DNA of 64,000 nt from Pseudomonadota bacterium (GCA_023393475.1 JAEWLC010000047.1:1-64000); one strand, 5' to 3'; positions 1-8,650 are shown, numbered from the stretch's first letter. Numbers and translations: made by a program. Notes: generated from the letters alone by a model not told the origin.

Positions 1-42
1 GTCGTGGAGGTCTCGATCAGTGACCTATCGGCTGACATTTAG
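1..42 (+). CDS. 3' end of a probable RelB-type antitoxin (partial)
   Basis: Only the last codons are in the window. Frame 1 reads VVEVSISDLSADI and stops at 40-42; this hydrophobic/acidic tail recalls the C-terminus of RelB antitoxins. Frame 3 instead stops at 21-23 and would give a GTGA overlap with the toxin start. Which frame is real cannot be decided without the upstream sequence. The call rests mainly on the complete RelE-like toxin that follows. Confidence 0.3.
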   Translation, partial: VVEVSISDLSADI

Positions 43-292
43 CGATAGGGCACGAAAGCAATGGAACAAGCTCGACCACACGGTCCGCGATCAGTTCCAG
101 AAACTGCTCGCTCGGCGGATTGAGGAGCCGCATGTCCCTGCGGCCTGGCTTCGTGGCCGATGGCCGGGCCCGCGATACAAGATAAAGCTCAAATCACCCG
201 GATTTCGGCTCGTCTACGAAGTTCACGACGACAGGGTCCTGATCATCGTGATCGCGGTCGGCAAGCGCGACAACGTCTACGATGAGATTTAG
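20..292 (+). CDS. relE: RelE/ParE-family mRNA interferase toxin
   Basis: A 90-residue RelE-like toxin, expected to cleave mRNA in the ribosomal A site and to be neutralised by the antitoxin encoded just upstream. It aligns end to end with E. coli RelE. Residues matching the RelE catalytic set are all present: K54 and K56 in KIKLK, R63 in FRLVY, R83 in VGKR and Y87. The start is GTG at position 20, chosen because the N-terminus then matches RelE exactly; it overlaps the upstream antitoxin frame, the usual arrangement for translational coupling. The next gene, aroC, has its own promoter-like sequence and is unrelated. The toxin looks intact; whether its partner is intact cannot be seen here. 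Confidence 0.85.
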   Translation: MTYRLTFSDRARKQWNKLDHTVRDQFQKLLARRIEEPHVPAAWLRGRWPGPRYKIKLKSPGFRLVYEVHDDRVLIIVIAVGKRDNVYDEI

Positions 293-301
293 GGCGCGAG
301 A

Positions 302-331
302 TTGACCCGGGCGCCGCGTCTCCCCTAGAAC
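302..331 (+). promoter_or_regulatory. Candidate sigma-70 promoter for aroC
   Basis: TTGACC at 302-307 and TAGAAC at 326-331 are separated by 18 bases and lie 26 bases upstream of the aroC ATG. Both hexamers are close to consensus; there is no experimental support. Confidence 0.4.
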
Positions 332-356
332 GCCCTGACCTCCGCGGGGCACGTCC

Positions 357-1463
357 ATGTCGTTCAACAGTTTCGGCCATCTCTTCCGTTTCACCACCTG
401 GGGCGAAAGCCATGGGCCGGCGCTGGGTGTCGTGGTGGATGGCTGCCCGCCCGGCCTGCCGATCTCGGTCGAGGCGATCCAGCGCGATCTTGATCGCCGC
501 AAGCCCGGCCAGTCGCGTTTCACCACGCAGCGGCGCGAGGACGACCAGGTGAAGATCCTGTCCGGCGCCTTCGAGGATGAGCGCGACGGGCTGCTGAAGA
601 CCACCGGCACGCCGATCTCGCTGATGATCGAGAACACCGACCAGCGCTCCAAGGACTATTCCGAAATCAAGGACAAGTACCGTCCGGGCCACGCCGATTT
701 CACCTACCACCAGAAATACGGCATCCGCGACTACAAGGGCTCGGGCCGCGCATCGGCCCGCGAGACCGCAGCGCGCGTCGCTGCCGGCGCGGTGGCGCGG
801 TTGGTGATCCCGAATGTGACCGTGCGCGCCAGCCTCGTGCAGGTCGGTCCGCACAAGATCGACTATTCGCGCTTCGACTGGGACCAGGTGGACCAGAACC
901 CGTTCTTTTGCGCCGATCCGGTCGCCGCCAAGGACTGGGAAGTCTATCTCGACGGCATCCGCAAGGACGGCAACTCGGTCGGCGCGGTCATCGAAGTGGT
1001 GGCCGAAGGCGTGCCGCCGGGCTGGGGCGCGCCGATCTACGGCAAGCTGAGCGCCGACCTCGCTTCGGCGATGATGTCGATCAATGCGGTCAAGGGTGTC
1101 GAGATCGGCGAGGGCATGGGCTCGGCCGCGCTGACCGGCACCGAAAATGCCGACGAGATGCGTGCCGGCAATGCCGGGCCGACCTTCAAGTCGAACCATG
1201 CGGGCGGGATTCTGGGCGGCATCTCGAACGGCGATCCGATCGTCGTGCGCTTTGCCGTCAAGCCGACTTCCTCGATCATCACGCCACGCGAGAGCGTCAC
1301 CACGGCGAACGAGAACACCGAAGTAATCACCAAGGGCCGTCACGATCCCTGCGTCGGCATCCGCGCCGTCCCGATCGGCGAGGCGATGATGGCGGTGGTG
1401 CTGGCCGACCATTTCCTGCGTCACCGCGGCCAGACCGGTCGCGAGGGCGGCATCGGCTACTGA
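357..1463 (+). CDS. aroC: Chorismate synthase
   Basis: Converts 5-enolpyruvylshikimate-3-phosphate to chorismate, the last step of the shikimate pathway, using reduced FMN in the cytoplasm. The 368-residue product is full length. It begins with the family signature FGHLFRFTTWGESHGPALG and contains the later blocks GSGRASARETAARVAAGA (around residue 128) and the arginine-rich substrate site near RHDPC-VGIRAVPI. The ATG at 357 is the only start that keeps the N-terminal signature. Its last seven bases overlap the 3' end of the convergent tlyA gene. No other aromatic-pathway genes are nearby, so aroC is a lone housekeeping gene here. Confidence 0.98.
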   Translation: MSFNSFGHLFRFTTWGESHGPALGVVVDGCPPGLPISVEAIQRDLDRRKPGQSRFTTQRREDDQVKILSGAFEDERDGLLKTTGTPISLMIENTDQRSKDYSEIKDKYRPGHADFTYHQKYGIRDYKGSGRASARETAARVAAGAVARLVIPNVTVRASLVQVGPHKIDYSRFDWDQVDQNPFFCADPVAAKDWEVYLDGIRKDGNSVGAVIEVVAEGVPPGWGAPIYGKLSADLASAMMSINAVKGVEIGEGMGSAALTGTENADEMRAGNAGPTFKSNHAGGILGGISNGDPIVVRFAVKPTSSIITPRESVTTANENTEVITKGRHDPCVGIRAVPIGEAMMAVVLADHFLRHRGQTGREGGIGY

Positions 1464-2197
1464 TTACGCCTGAAACCGGCGACGATCTCGCGATTGCCGT
1501 CGCCACCGGCGATGGGCGAGGCGATGGAGAAGCGGTGCGACCAGCCGGCCGCGGCGAAATGGGCCAGCACCCGCTCGACCGAACCGGCAATGGCCGCTTC
1601 GTTGGTGACGATCCCACCCTTGCCGACATTCTCGCGGCCGACTTCGAACTGCGGCTTGATGAGGATCACCGCTTCGGCGCGCGGTGCTGCGAGCGCCAGC
1701 ACAGGATCGATGATCTTGACGATCGAGACGAAGCTGACGTCGGAGACGATCAGCTCGATGGGGTCGGGAATGAACTCGCGGTCGAGGTCGCGGCCGTTGA
1801 CGCCTTCGAGCGAAATCACCCGAGGGTCGTTGCGGAGGCTCTCGTGCAGCTGGTCGTGCCCGACATCGACGGCGTAGACCTTCGCCGCGCCGCGTTCGAG
1901 CAGCACCTGGGTGAAGCCGCCGGTGGATGAACCGAGGTCGAGGCAGGTCTTGCCGGCGGGATCGATCTGGCCTTCGTCGAGCCCGGCTACGAGCTTCAGT
2001 GCAGCGCGGGAAACATAGCGGGCGGCCGGGTCGTCGAGGGCGATGGCGTCGTCGGGCCCCACCTGCTGGTTGGGCTTGCCGGCAACGCTGCCGTTGACCG
2101 TCACCGTACCGCGCAGGATCGCGTCACGCGCCCTGGCGCGGCTCGGGAGCAGGCCGCGGGCCTCGAGTTCCTGGTCGAGCCGGCGGCGTTCGCTCAC
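1457..2197 (-). CDS. tlyA: TlyA-family rRNA (cytidine-2'-O)-methyltransferase
   Basis: Predicted to 2'-O-methylate rRNA cytidines, as the TlyA family does. Residues 1-60 form an S4 RNA-binding domain (RLDQELEARGLLPSRARARD). The rest is an FtsJ-like SAM-dependent methyltransferase with the SAM-binding motif CLDLGSSTGGFTQVLLERGA near residue 84 and a catalytic-type lysine in ILIKPQFE. The length, 246 residues, is normal. The older name hemolysin A is historical; the sequence looks like an RNA modification enzyme. It lies 13 bases downstream of the Sco1-like gene on the same strand and may be cotranscribed. In many relatives tlyA follows dxs; dxs is not here. Confidence 0.92.
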   Translation of the reverse strand: MSERRRLDQELEARGLLPSRARARDAILRGTVTVNGSVAGKPNQQVGPDDAIALDDPAARYVSRAALKLVAGLDEGQIDPAGKTCLDLGSSTGGFTQVLLERGAAKVYAVDVGHDQLHESLRNDPRVISLEGVNGRDLDREFIPDPIELIVSDVSFVSIVKIIDPVLALAAPRAEAVILIKPQFEVGRENVGKGGIVTNEAAIAGSVERVLAHFAAAGWSHRFSIASPIAGGDGNREIVAGFRRNQ

Positions 2198-2210
2198 GAG
2201 GCTAGGTCCT

Positions 2211-2813
2211 TCAGGAGGCGATCAGCTTCTTGATCTTGGCGACCGCGGTGTCCTTGGCCTCGCCATAGGCGATCGTGCCCTCGAACTGGCCATCCTTGTT
2301 GATGAGGAAGACGCTCGCCGTGTGGTTGACGAGGTAGAAGCCGTCGGCGTCCGGGGCCGTGTTCTCCGACATTGCGCCGAACGAGGCCTTGGCCTCGGCG
2401 GTCTGCTGCTCGGTGCCGACGAGCCCGATCACGCCGGGGAAGGAGCCGAGGTACTCGGCCAGCACGTCCTTGGTGTCGCGGGCGGGATCGACCGTGACGA
2501 AGATGGTGCGCAGCTGCTCGGGTGACAGGCCGAGCTCGCTTTTCCACGCATCGGATTCGGCCAGCGTCGTCGGGCAGACATCGGGGCAGTGCGTATAGCC
2601 GAAGAAGACGAGGCTCGGCGTGCCCTTGAGGCTGGCCTCGGTGAAGGTGCCGCCATCGGTCGACTCGAGCGCGAAGGGCTTGCCGGTGACGCCGAGCGGG
2701 GCGGAGGGCGGCCGGAAGATGAAGAGCGCCGTGGCGCCGAGCGCCGCGATGACGACCAGCGTCCAGAGGATGATGCGGAAGCGCGCGAGTGCGGGTGAAG
2801 TCGTGTCGGCCAT
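2211..2813 (-). CDS. SCO1/SenC-family copper chaperone
   Basis: A membrane-anchored thioredoxin-fold protein of the Sco family, which delivers copper to the CuA site of cytochrome c oxidase. An uncleaved N-terminal membrane segment spans about residues 12-33, placing the fold in the periplasm. The copper ligands are all visible: C76 and C80 in HCPDVCPTT and H164 in VNHTASVFL. The length (200 residues) is typical of bacterial Sco proteins. No cytochrome oxidase genes lie in the window, so its target is inferred from the family. tlyA follows 13 bases downstream. An overlapping frame covers the same bases but lacks any family motif. Confidence 0.93.
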   Translation of the reverse strand: MADTTSPALARFRIILWTLVVIAALGATALFIFRPPSAPLGVTGKPFALESTDGGTFTEASLKGTPSLVFFGYTHCPDVCPTTLAESDAWKSELGLSPEQLRTIFVTVDPARDTKDVLAEYLGSFPGVIGLVGTEQQTAEAKASFGAMSENTAPDADGFYLVNHTASVFLINKDGQFEGTIAYGEAKDTAVAKIKKLIAS

Positions 2814-2904
2814 GGTCCCGAAATCCCATCAGAGTTCGGCCGTCTTATAACGCCCCGGTCGCGTGGCGGGCGAGCGGCGTTGTCGCAGTCACCGACTGTT
2901 GAAG

Positions 2905-3153
2905 CTATTGCTGGTCGAGCGGTTCGGTGCCGGTGGGCTGGCCGCCGCGCAGGGTGATCTTCTCGATCCGCATCTCGGCGGCCTTCAGCAGCGCCTCGCA
3001 ATGCGCCTTCAGCGCCTCGCCGCGCTCGTAGATGGCGATCGACTCGGCCAGCGTCGCCTGGCCGCTCTCGAGCTTGCCGACAATGGTCTCGAGCTCGCGC
3101 AGCGCGGCCTCGAAGCTCATCTGCTTGATATCGTCGGCGGGGGAATCGGCCAT
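2905..3153 (-). CDS. xseB: Exodeoxyribonuclease VII small subunit
   Basis: Small subunit of exonuclease VII, which degrades single-stranded DNA together with XseA. The 82-residue product contains the family core SFEAALRELETIVGKLESGQ followed by a helical hairpin (LAESIAIYERGEALKAHCE), predicted to form the paired helices that decorate XseA. It sits 27 bases downstream of the histone-deacetylase-family gene on the same strand. This xseB-deacetylase adjacency is common in Hyphomicrobiales. xseA is not in the window. Confidence 0.95.
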   Translation of the reverse strand: MADSPADDIKQMSFEAALRELETIVGKLESGQATLAESIAIYERGEALKAHCEALLKAAEMRIEKITLRGGQPTGTEPLDQQ

Positions 3154-3180
3154 GTCGGCTCCTTGCAGCAGGCTGTGTTG

Positions 3181-4110
3181 CTAGCCCGCGCCCATCAACA
3201 TTTCAACATGCGCCGCGACCCCGGTGGCAAGACCCTGGCGGTCATAGCCGCCTTCCAGCATGGAAACGATGCGGCCCTCGCAGGTGCGGTCGGCGACCTC
3301 CATCAGCCGCCGGGTGACCCATGAAAAGTCCTCGGGGTGCCAGTTGAGGCCGGCGAGAGGGTCGCGGTGATCGGCATCGAACCCTGCCGAGATGAACAGG
3401 AAATCCGGGTGAAAAGCCTCGAGCGCCGGCAGGATTCGCTCATCATAGGCCGCCCGCATGGCGTCGGTGCCGGAGCCGGCAGGCAGCGCCGCGTTGCAGA
3501 TGTTGCCGACGCCGGTGAAGTTCGGATCGCCGGTGCCGGGGTATAGCGGCATCTGGTGGCTGGAGGCGTAGAAGACCGTCGCGTCGTCCTTGAAGATGTC
3601 CTCGGTGCCATTGCCGTGGTGGACGTCGAAATCGACGATGGCGACGCGCTCCGCCCCGAACTTGCGCTGTGCTTCGCGGGCGACGATGGCGATGGTGTTG
3701 ATGAGGCAGAACCCCATCGGCCGGCTGCGTTCGGCATGGTGTCCCGGCGGGCGCACGGCGCAGAAGGCGTTTTTCGCCTCGCCCAGCGCCACCGCTTCGA
3801 GCGCCGCAAGTCCCCCGCCGAGCGCCGTTGCGACCGCTTCGAGCGAGCGCGACGAGATGAAGGTGTCCTCGTCGATCCGCCCGATCCCTTCGGCCGGGCG
3901 GGCGCGGGTGAGGATGCTGAAATAGTCCTCGTCGTGAACCAGCGAGGCAAGGCTGAGGTCCCCCGATGGGGCGTCGCGGCGGAGCAGCCGGTCGAAACGG
4001 TCGCGGCTGAGGGCCTCCTCGACCGCACGGATGCGATCGGCCCGTTCGGGATGCCCCGGCGGGGTCGCGTGGCTCTCGAAATTGCGTTCCGAAAAGAGAA
4101 GTGTGGCCAT
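3181..4110 (-). CDS. Histone deacetylase-family (AcuC/acetylpolyamine amidohydrolase-like) protein
   Basis: A 309-residue Zn-dependent deacetylase of the arginase/deacetylase superfamily. Family motifs are intact: RPPGHHAE (catalytic tandem histidines, near residue 140), DFDVHHGNGTEDIF (zinc ligands), and SAGFDAD-x-RDPL (second aspartate ligand), ending with LEGGYD. Bacterial members act on acetylated small molecules or proteins; the substrate cannot be read from the sequence. The reading frame stays open far upstream, but ATG at 4110 is chosen because MATLLFSERNFESHATPPGHPE matches family N-termini and because the longer version would run antisense through the next gene. It is divergent from the Sua5-like gene, with 66 bases between them. 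Confidence 0.93.
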   Translation of the reverse strand: MATLLFSERNFESHATPPGHPERADRIRAVEEALSRDRFDRLLRRDAPSGDLSLASLVHDEDYFSILTRARPAEGIGRIDEDTFISSRSLEAVATALGGGLAALEAVALGEAKNAFCAVRPPGHHAERSRPMGFCLINTIAIVAREAQRKFGAERVAIVDFDVHHGNGTEDIFKDDATVFYASSHQMPLYPGTGDPNFTGVGNICNAALPAGSGTDAMRAAYDERILPALEAFHPDFLFISAGFDADHRDPLAGLNWHPEDFSWVTRRLMEVADRTCEGRIVSMLEGGYDRQGLATGVAAHVEMLMGAG

Positions 4111-4176
4111 CGATCGCTTGCTGCTCAGCTCGGGCAAGCTTGACGTTGCGCGCGAGAGCTTGTCAAACCTCGCGCC

Positions 4177-5106
4177 ATGGCCATTGCCGTCCATTCCCCC
4201 GCTGATCTCGAGATGCTCGCCGCCCGCCTCGCCGCGGGCGAGCTGGTCGCGTTCCCGACCGAGACGGTCTACGGCCTCGGCGCCGATGCCACGAGTTCGG
4301 ACGCGGTACTGAAGATCTACGAGACCAAGGGCCGGCCGCGCTTCAATCCGCTGATCGTCCATGTCGCCGATCTCGAAATGGCCGAGCGGCTGGTAGAGTT
4401 GAGCCCGGTGGCGCGAAAGCTGGCGCGCTTCTGGCCCGGTCCGCTGACGCTGGTGCTGCCGCGCCGGCCCGATGCGGGTCTTTCGGATATCGTCACCGCC
4501 GGGCTCGATACCGTCGGCATCCGCATTCCCGACCATTCCCTCGCGCGCGAGCTGATCCGCGCCGCCGGGCGGCCGCTGGCGGCGCCATCGGCCAATCCGT
4601 CGGGAAAACTGTCGCCGACGACGGCGGCGCAGGTCGACCGCGGTTTCGGCGGGCGCGTGCCGGTGCTCGATGGCGGGCCATCGCAATCGGGCGTGGAATC
4701 GACGATCATCGCGGTCGAGGGCGATACGATGACGCAGCTGCGTGCCGGGGCCCTGCCGCGCGAGGACATCGAGGCGGCGCTGGGCAGGCCGATCGCGCAG
4801 GCGGCGCATGACGCCAAGATCGCGGCGCCGGGCATGCTCGCCAGCCACTATGCCCCGAACGCCACCCTGCGGCTCGATGCCGGGAGCGCCGAGCCGGGCG
4901 AGACCTATCTTGGCTTCGGTGCCGGCCCGGAGGGGGCCAATCTCTCGCCCTCGGGCGACCTCAGGGAAGCGGCGCGGAACCTCTTTTCGATGCTGCACCG
5001 GCTCGATGAGACGGCGAGCCGCATCGCCGTCGCCCCGATCCCGCGGACCGGCCTCGGCGAAGCCATCAACGACCGGCTGAAGCGCGCCGCCGCCCCGCGG
5101 GGATAG
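4177..5106 (+). CDS. L-threonylcarbamoyladenylate synthase, Sua5 type
   Basis: Makes threonylcarbamoyl-AMP from threonine, bicarbonate and ATP, the first step of t6A37 tRNA modification. The 309 residues comprise a YrdC domain (about 10-195) with the KxR-type nucleotide site (YETKGRPRFNPLIVHV) and SANPSGKLSPT, followed by a C-terminal Sua5 domain after the linker APGMLASHYAPNATLRL. The presence of both domains makes it a Sua5-type long form rather than the short TsaC. The ATG at 4177 gives a family-like N-terminus. The next gene begins 32 bases downstream on the same strand and may be cotranscribed, with no obvious functional link. Confidence 0.95.
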   Translation: MAIAVHSPADLEMLAARLAAGELVAFPTETVYGLGADATSSDAVLKIYETKGRPRFNPLIVHVADLEMAERLVELSPVARKLARFWPGPLTLVLPRRPDAGLSDIVTAGLDTVGIRIPDHSLARELIRAAGRPLAAPSANPSGKLSPTTAAQVDRGFGGRVPVLDGGPSQSGVESTIIAVEGDTMTQLRAGALPREDIEAALGRPIAQAAHDAKIAAPGMLASHYAPNATLRLDAGSAEPGETYLGFGAGPEGANLSPSGDLREAARNLFSMLHRLDETASRIAVAPIPRTGLGEAINDRLKRAAAPRG

Positions 5107-5138
5107 GCAGCCCTGGCAGACAGCGCTAGGCTCCGCTT

Positions 5139-5680
5139 ATGAGCAGGAAGCCCGCCGCTACGGCACCCGTCATCGTGATCGACCTCCAGACCGGCATGTT
5201 CGACGGCGTCGTCGCGCCGCCGCTCCATGATGCGGAGGGTCTCGTCTCCCGCGTCCGTGCCATCCTTTCCTGGGCCCGTAACACCGGACGCAGGGTCGCC
5301 TTCATCCGGCAGAATAGTCCCGCCGGGGATCAGCTGGAACGCGGCAAGCCCGGCTGGCACATCTGGCCCGCGCTCGGACAGGCGGCTGACGAGCCGGTGT
5401 TCGACAAGACCGTCAACAACGCCTTCAGCAACGCGGCTCTCGCCGGCTGGGTCGCGGACGCCGGCGCCGATGAAGTGGTGCTGGTCGGCGCGGCGACCGG
5501 CCATTGCGTCGCCGCGACGGTGGCGGGCGCTATCGGCCTCGGGATGAAGGTGACCGTGGTCTCGGATGCCCACAGCACCTCCGGCCGCCCCGGTGCCGCC
5601 TCGGTCATCGCCGAGCACAACGCGCCTTCGCTGCCGTCGGCGCGAACATGCTGACCACTGCGGAAATCACCACGCCCTGA
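5139..5680 (+). pseudogene. Cysteine hydrolase (isochorismatase) family, with a 3'-end frameshift
   Basis: An isochorismatase-fold hydrolase. Catalytic-triad positions are visible: D in VIDLQTGMF, K in VFDKTVNNAF and C in ATGHCVAATV. The start-frame product is 171 residues and ends abruptly in APSLPSARTC at 5654. From about 5627 the next frame reads FAAVGANMLTTAEITTP and stops at 5678-5680, which is exactly the expected family tail after AEHNA. One missing base near 5622-5627 explains this. The fold core and catalytic residues lie upstream of the shift, so the truncated protein might still work; a sequencing error is equally possible. The exact reaction within the family is unknown. Confidence 0.7.
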
Positions 5681-5690
5681 TCGGGCGGGG

Positions 5691-6653
5691 TTACTCCCTG
5701 ACCTTGTACGGCTTCTGGTCGCGCCAGAAGCGCATCAGGCTTTCGAGATCGGGGTCCGACTGCTCAGGGAGGACGATCTTCAGCGTCGCGTAGAGGTCGC
5801 CGGCGCCGTGGAGGCCCTTGCCCTTGAGGCGCAGCGCCTTTGTAGTGTTGACCGAGGGCTGGAGGTTGAGTTCGGCCGAACCGTCGAGGGTCGGAACGCG
5901 CACCTTGCCGCCGAGCACGGCTTCATAGAGCGTGATCGGGACTTCGACGCGCAGGTCCGCGCCGTCGCGGCGGAACTGCTTGTGGCGCTCGAACTTCACC
6001 GTGACGATCGCGTCGCCCGGCGCGCCGCCCATCGGCGAAGGATGGCCCTGGCCCTTCAAGCGGATCTGCTGGCCGTCCTCGACCTTGCTGGGCAGCTTGA
6101 CGTTGAGCACCTTGCCCGAGGGCATGCGCAGCGGCACGCTGCCGCCCAGATGGGCCTGCTCCAGTGTCACCGTTGCCGTGGCGTTGATATCCTCGCCGCT
6201 CATGCCGGCGCCGCGGCCCTGGAAGCCGCCGCCAGTGCTGCCGGTGAACGGGTCCCAGCCCTGGCCGGCGCCCGGGCCGCCGGGGCGCGCGCCGCCGCGT
6301 GGCTGGTTGCCGAAGCCGGACATGAATTCCTTGAGGATGTCCTCGGCCGAAAAGCCGCCGGCATTGCCGGAATAGCCGCCGGCGCCCGGGCGCGGACCAC
6401 CCGCGCCACGGCCGAAGCCGGCAAAGCGCGGGTTGCCGTCGGCGTCGATTTCGCCGCGGTCATAGCTGCCCCGCTTCTCCTTGTCGGAGAGAAATTCATA
6501 GGCGGACGAGATCTCCGCGAATTTCGCGTGAGCTTTCGGATCGTCCTGGTTCTGGTCGGGGTGGTGCGCCTTCGCGAGCTTGCGATAGGCCGCCTTCAGG
6601 TCCTTCTCGGCGACGGACTTGGGCACCCCGAGCACGGTATAGGGATCGCGCAT
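5691..6653 (-). CDS. DnaJ-class co-chaperone, CbpA-like
   Basis: A 320-residue J-domain protein expected to stimulate DnaK ATPase. Residues 1-70 are the J domain with the essential HPD (AKAHHPDQNQ). A long glycine/phenylalanine-rich linker follows (about 75-150), then the two peptide-binding C-terminal domains (NATATVTLEQAHLGGSVPL onward). The zinc-finger module of true DnaJ is absent, which marks it as type II (CbpA-like). The ATG at 6653 matches the usual MRDPYTVLGV start. It diverges from pdxH, and the promoter-like elements for pdxH lie between the two. Confidence 0.93.
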   Translation of the reverse strand: MRDPYTVLGVPKSVAEKDLKAAYRKLAKAHHPDQNQDDPKAHAKFAEISSAYEFLSDKEKRGSYDRGEIDADGNPRFAGFGRGAGGPRPGAGGYSGNAGGFSAEDILKEFMSGFGNQPRGGARPGGPGAGQGWDPFTGSTGGGFQGRGAGMSGEDINATATVTLEQAHLGGSVPLRMPSGKVLNVKLPSKVEDGQQIRLKGQGHPSPMGGAPGDAIVTVKFERHKQFRRDGADLRVEVPITLYEAVLGGKVRVPTLDGSAELNLQPSVNTTKALRLKGKGLHGAGDLYATLKIVLPEQSDPDLESLMRFWRDQKPYKVRE

Positions 6654-6684
6654 GGGTTCCTTCGAGATTGGCGCGGGTTGGGAT

Positions 6685-6713
6685 TTGCTTTCGCCCCCTG
6701 CCGCATCCTATAT
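6685..6713 (+). promoter_or_regulatory. Candidate sigma-70 promoter for pdxH
   Basis: TTGCTT at 6685-6690 and CTATAT at 6708-6713 have a 17-base spacer and sit about 50 bases before the pdxH ATG, within the DnaJ/pdxH divergent gap. Confidence 0.45.
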
Positions 6714-6762
6714 GGCGACGCGCCCGATGCTTGTCCAGACCGGCGCGAGACGGGGGTAAATC

Positions 6763-7395
6763 ATGTCGGCAACAACACTTACCGAGCGCCTGTTCGACGA
6801 TTCGGACACGGCTCCGATCGATCCCTGTTCGCTGTTCGAGGAGTGGTTCGCCCTGGCGCAGGAGAGCGAGCCCAACGATCCGCATGCGATGGCGCTGGCG
6901 ACGGTCGATTCGAACGGCCTGCCTGACGTGCGCATGGTGCTGCTCAACGCCCGCGACGCGCGCGGCTATTGCTTTTTCACCAATTTCGAGAGCGACAAGG
7001 CGGTCGAACTCCTGGCCAATCCCAAGGCCGCCTTCGTCATGCACTGGAAGACGCTGCGCCGGCAGATCCGCGTGCGCGGCCCGGTCGAGGTGATTTCGGA
7101 CGGCGAGGCCGACGCCTACTTTTCGACCCGAGCCCGTATGAGCCAGATCGGCGCTCATGCGTCCAAGCAATCGCGCCCGCTGGCCAACCGCTACACCCTG
7201 CTCGAGCGCGTCGAGACGCTGAAGAAGAGCTTTGGCGAGGACGAGCCGGTCAACCGCCCGTCATACTGGAAGGGCTTCCGCATCGTGCCGCAGGTGATGG
7301 AGTTCTGGAAGGACGGCGCCAACCGGCTGCACGATCGCGTGCGCTTCACCCGCGCCGCCGACGGCAGCTGGAGCCGCGGCCGCCTCTACCCGTAG
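6763..7395 (+). CDS. pdxH: Pyridoxamine 5'-phosphate oxidase
   Basis: FMN enzyme that oxidises pyridoxamine or pyridoxine 5'-phosphate to pyridoxal 5'-phosphate. The 210-residue protein carries all family blocks: NAMALATV-type FMN-binding strand (DPHAMALATVDSNGLPDVRMVLL), FFTNFESDKAVELLANPKAA, the substrate-binding RQIRVRGPVE, and the C-terminal signature ending RVRFTRAADGSWSRGRLYP. The ATG at 6763 is followed by a normal N-terminus. The DUF898 gene begins 64 bases later on the same strand. Confidence 0.97.
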   Translation: MSATTLTERLFDDSDTAPIDPCSLFEEWFALAQESEPNDPHAMALATVDSNGLPDVRMVLLNARDARGYCFFTNFESDKAVELLANPKAAFVMHWKTLRRQIRVRGPVEVISDGEADAYFSTRARMSQIGAHASKQSRPLANRYTLLERVETLKKSFGEDEPVNRPSYWKGFRIVPQVMEFWKDGANRLHDRVRFTRAADGSWSRGRLYP

Positions 7396-7459
7396 TCCGG
7401 ACGATTCATTGCCAAATCTCCGGGCGCCTGCAACAACACGGCGGGGCTTGGAGCGTCAG

Positions 7460-8650
7460 ATGAGCGGACCGTGGGGCGAAACCCAGAGTCGCGATGCGGT
7501 CGGTTTTGGCGGTCGCCGCTGGGAATTCCTGTGGCTGCTACTGAAGGGGTACCTCTTGATGGTGCCCACGCTCGGCGTCTACCGCTTCTGGCTGACGACG
7601 CGGAAGCGCCGTTACTACTGGCAGAACACCACCATCGGCGGTGACGCGCTCGAATATACCGGCAGCGCCCGGCAGCTGCTGTTCGGCTTCCTGTTCGCGC
7701 TGGCCTTCTTCCTCCCCGTCTATGTCGGCTTCTTCGTCCTTTCGACCCAGGCCGGGATTGTCACGGTGATCGGCTACGCCGTGCTCGGGGCTCTGTTCTG
7801 GTTCTTCATCGGCTATGCCCAGTATCGCGGCCGCGATTTCCGCCTGTCGCGCACCCTGTGGCGCGGCATCCGCTTCGCCCAGCACGGCAGCGCCCTCACC
7901 TATGCCACGCGGCGCTTCTTCTGGAGCCTCCTCGTCCTCGTGACGCTGGGGCTCGCCTATCCCTTCATGTCGGCCAACCTCTGGCGCTACCGCTACACCC
8001 ACACCTGGTTCGGCGACCGGCAGGTGAGCTTTGTCGGCACGTGGAAGACCGTCGCCGGGCCGTTCTATCTCGCCTATGCGGCGATCGTGGGCCTTGTCGT
8101 GCTGATGGTCCTCGGCGCGATATATGGCGGCGCGACCGACATTGTCCTCCAGTTCGCGCCGCTGACCGTGCTGGTGTTCATCGGCCTTGCCACTCCCTAC
8201 TGGCGCTCCCGCGAGGCGACGCGGATGTTCTCGTCGATCCGGCTCGGCGACACGGCCGTGGCGACCCGGATAAGGTTCCGCGCCCTGTTCGGCCAGTACT
8301 TCAGCCTGGGCAGCCTGCTTCTGCTGTTGCTCGTAGCAGCCATCGCCATAGTGACGGTCGTGCTCTTCGGCTTCTTCCGCGAAACCGGCAGCTTCATGAC
8401 CGAGGAGTTCCGTTCGCTCGCCTTCACCGGCCCGGGCGGCGCCACCATCGTCGTCGGCGGGTACCTGCTCGGCTTCGGCACGTTCTCGCTGCTGGCCGAG
8501 ACCATCGTCGACTTCGGCTTCTGGAAGGCGGTGGCGCGGGGCACCACGATCACCAATCTCGAGAGCCTCGCCACGGTGCGCGCCACCGACGAGGACATGG
8601 CGGTGGTCGGCGAGGGCTTCGCCGATGCGCTCAACGTGGGGTCCTTCTGA
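7460..8650 (+). CDS. DUF898 (YjgN-family) membrane protein
   Basis: A 396-residue polytopic membrane protein of the YjgN/DUF898 family, function unknown. Roughly seven or eight hydrophobic segments are visible. The family feature is a repeated cassette of a membrane segment followed by an aromatic/arginine block, here LGVYRFWLTTRKRRYYWQNT and later MSANLWRYRYTHTWFGD. ATG at 7460 is preferred over a TTG at 7409 because it has a purine-rich stretch ahead and a better family N-terminus. Its stop overlaps the start of the M48 protease by one base (TGATG), implying translational coupling. The pairing suggests the two act together at the inner membrane; the role is not known. Confidence 0.85.
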   Translation: MSGPWGETQSRDAVGFGGRRWEFLWLLLKGYLLMVPTLGVYRFWLTTRKRRYYWQNTTIGGDALEYTGSARQLLFGFLFALAFFLPVYVGFFVLSTQAGIVTVIGYAVLGALFWFFIGYAQYRGRDFRLSRTLWRGIRFAQHGSALTYATRRFFWSLLVLVTLGLAYPFMSANLWRYRYTHTWFGDRQVSFVGTWKTVAGPFYLAYAAIVGLVVLMVLGAIYGGATDIVLQFAPLTVLVFIGLATPYWRSREATRMFSSIRLGDTAVATRIRFRALFGQYFSLGSLLLLLLVAAIAIVTVVLFGFFRETGSFMTEEFRSLAFTGPGGATIVVGGYLLGFGTFSLLAETIVDFGFWKAVARGTTITNLESLATVRATDEDMAVVGEGFADALNVGSF

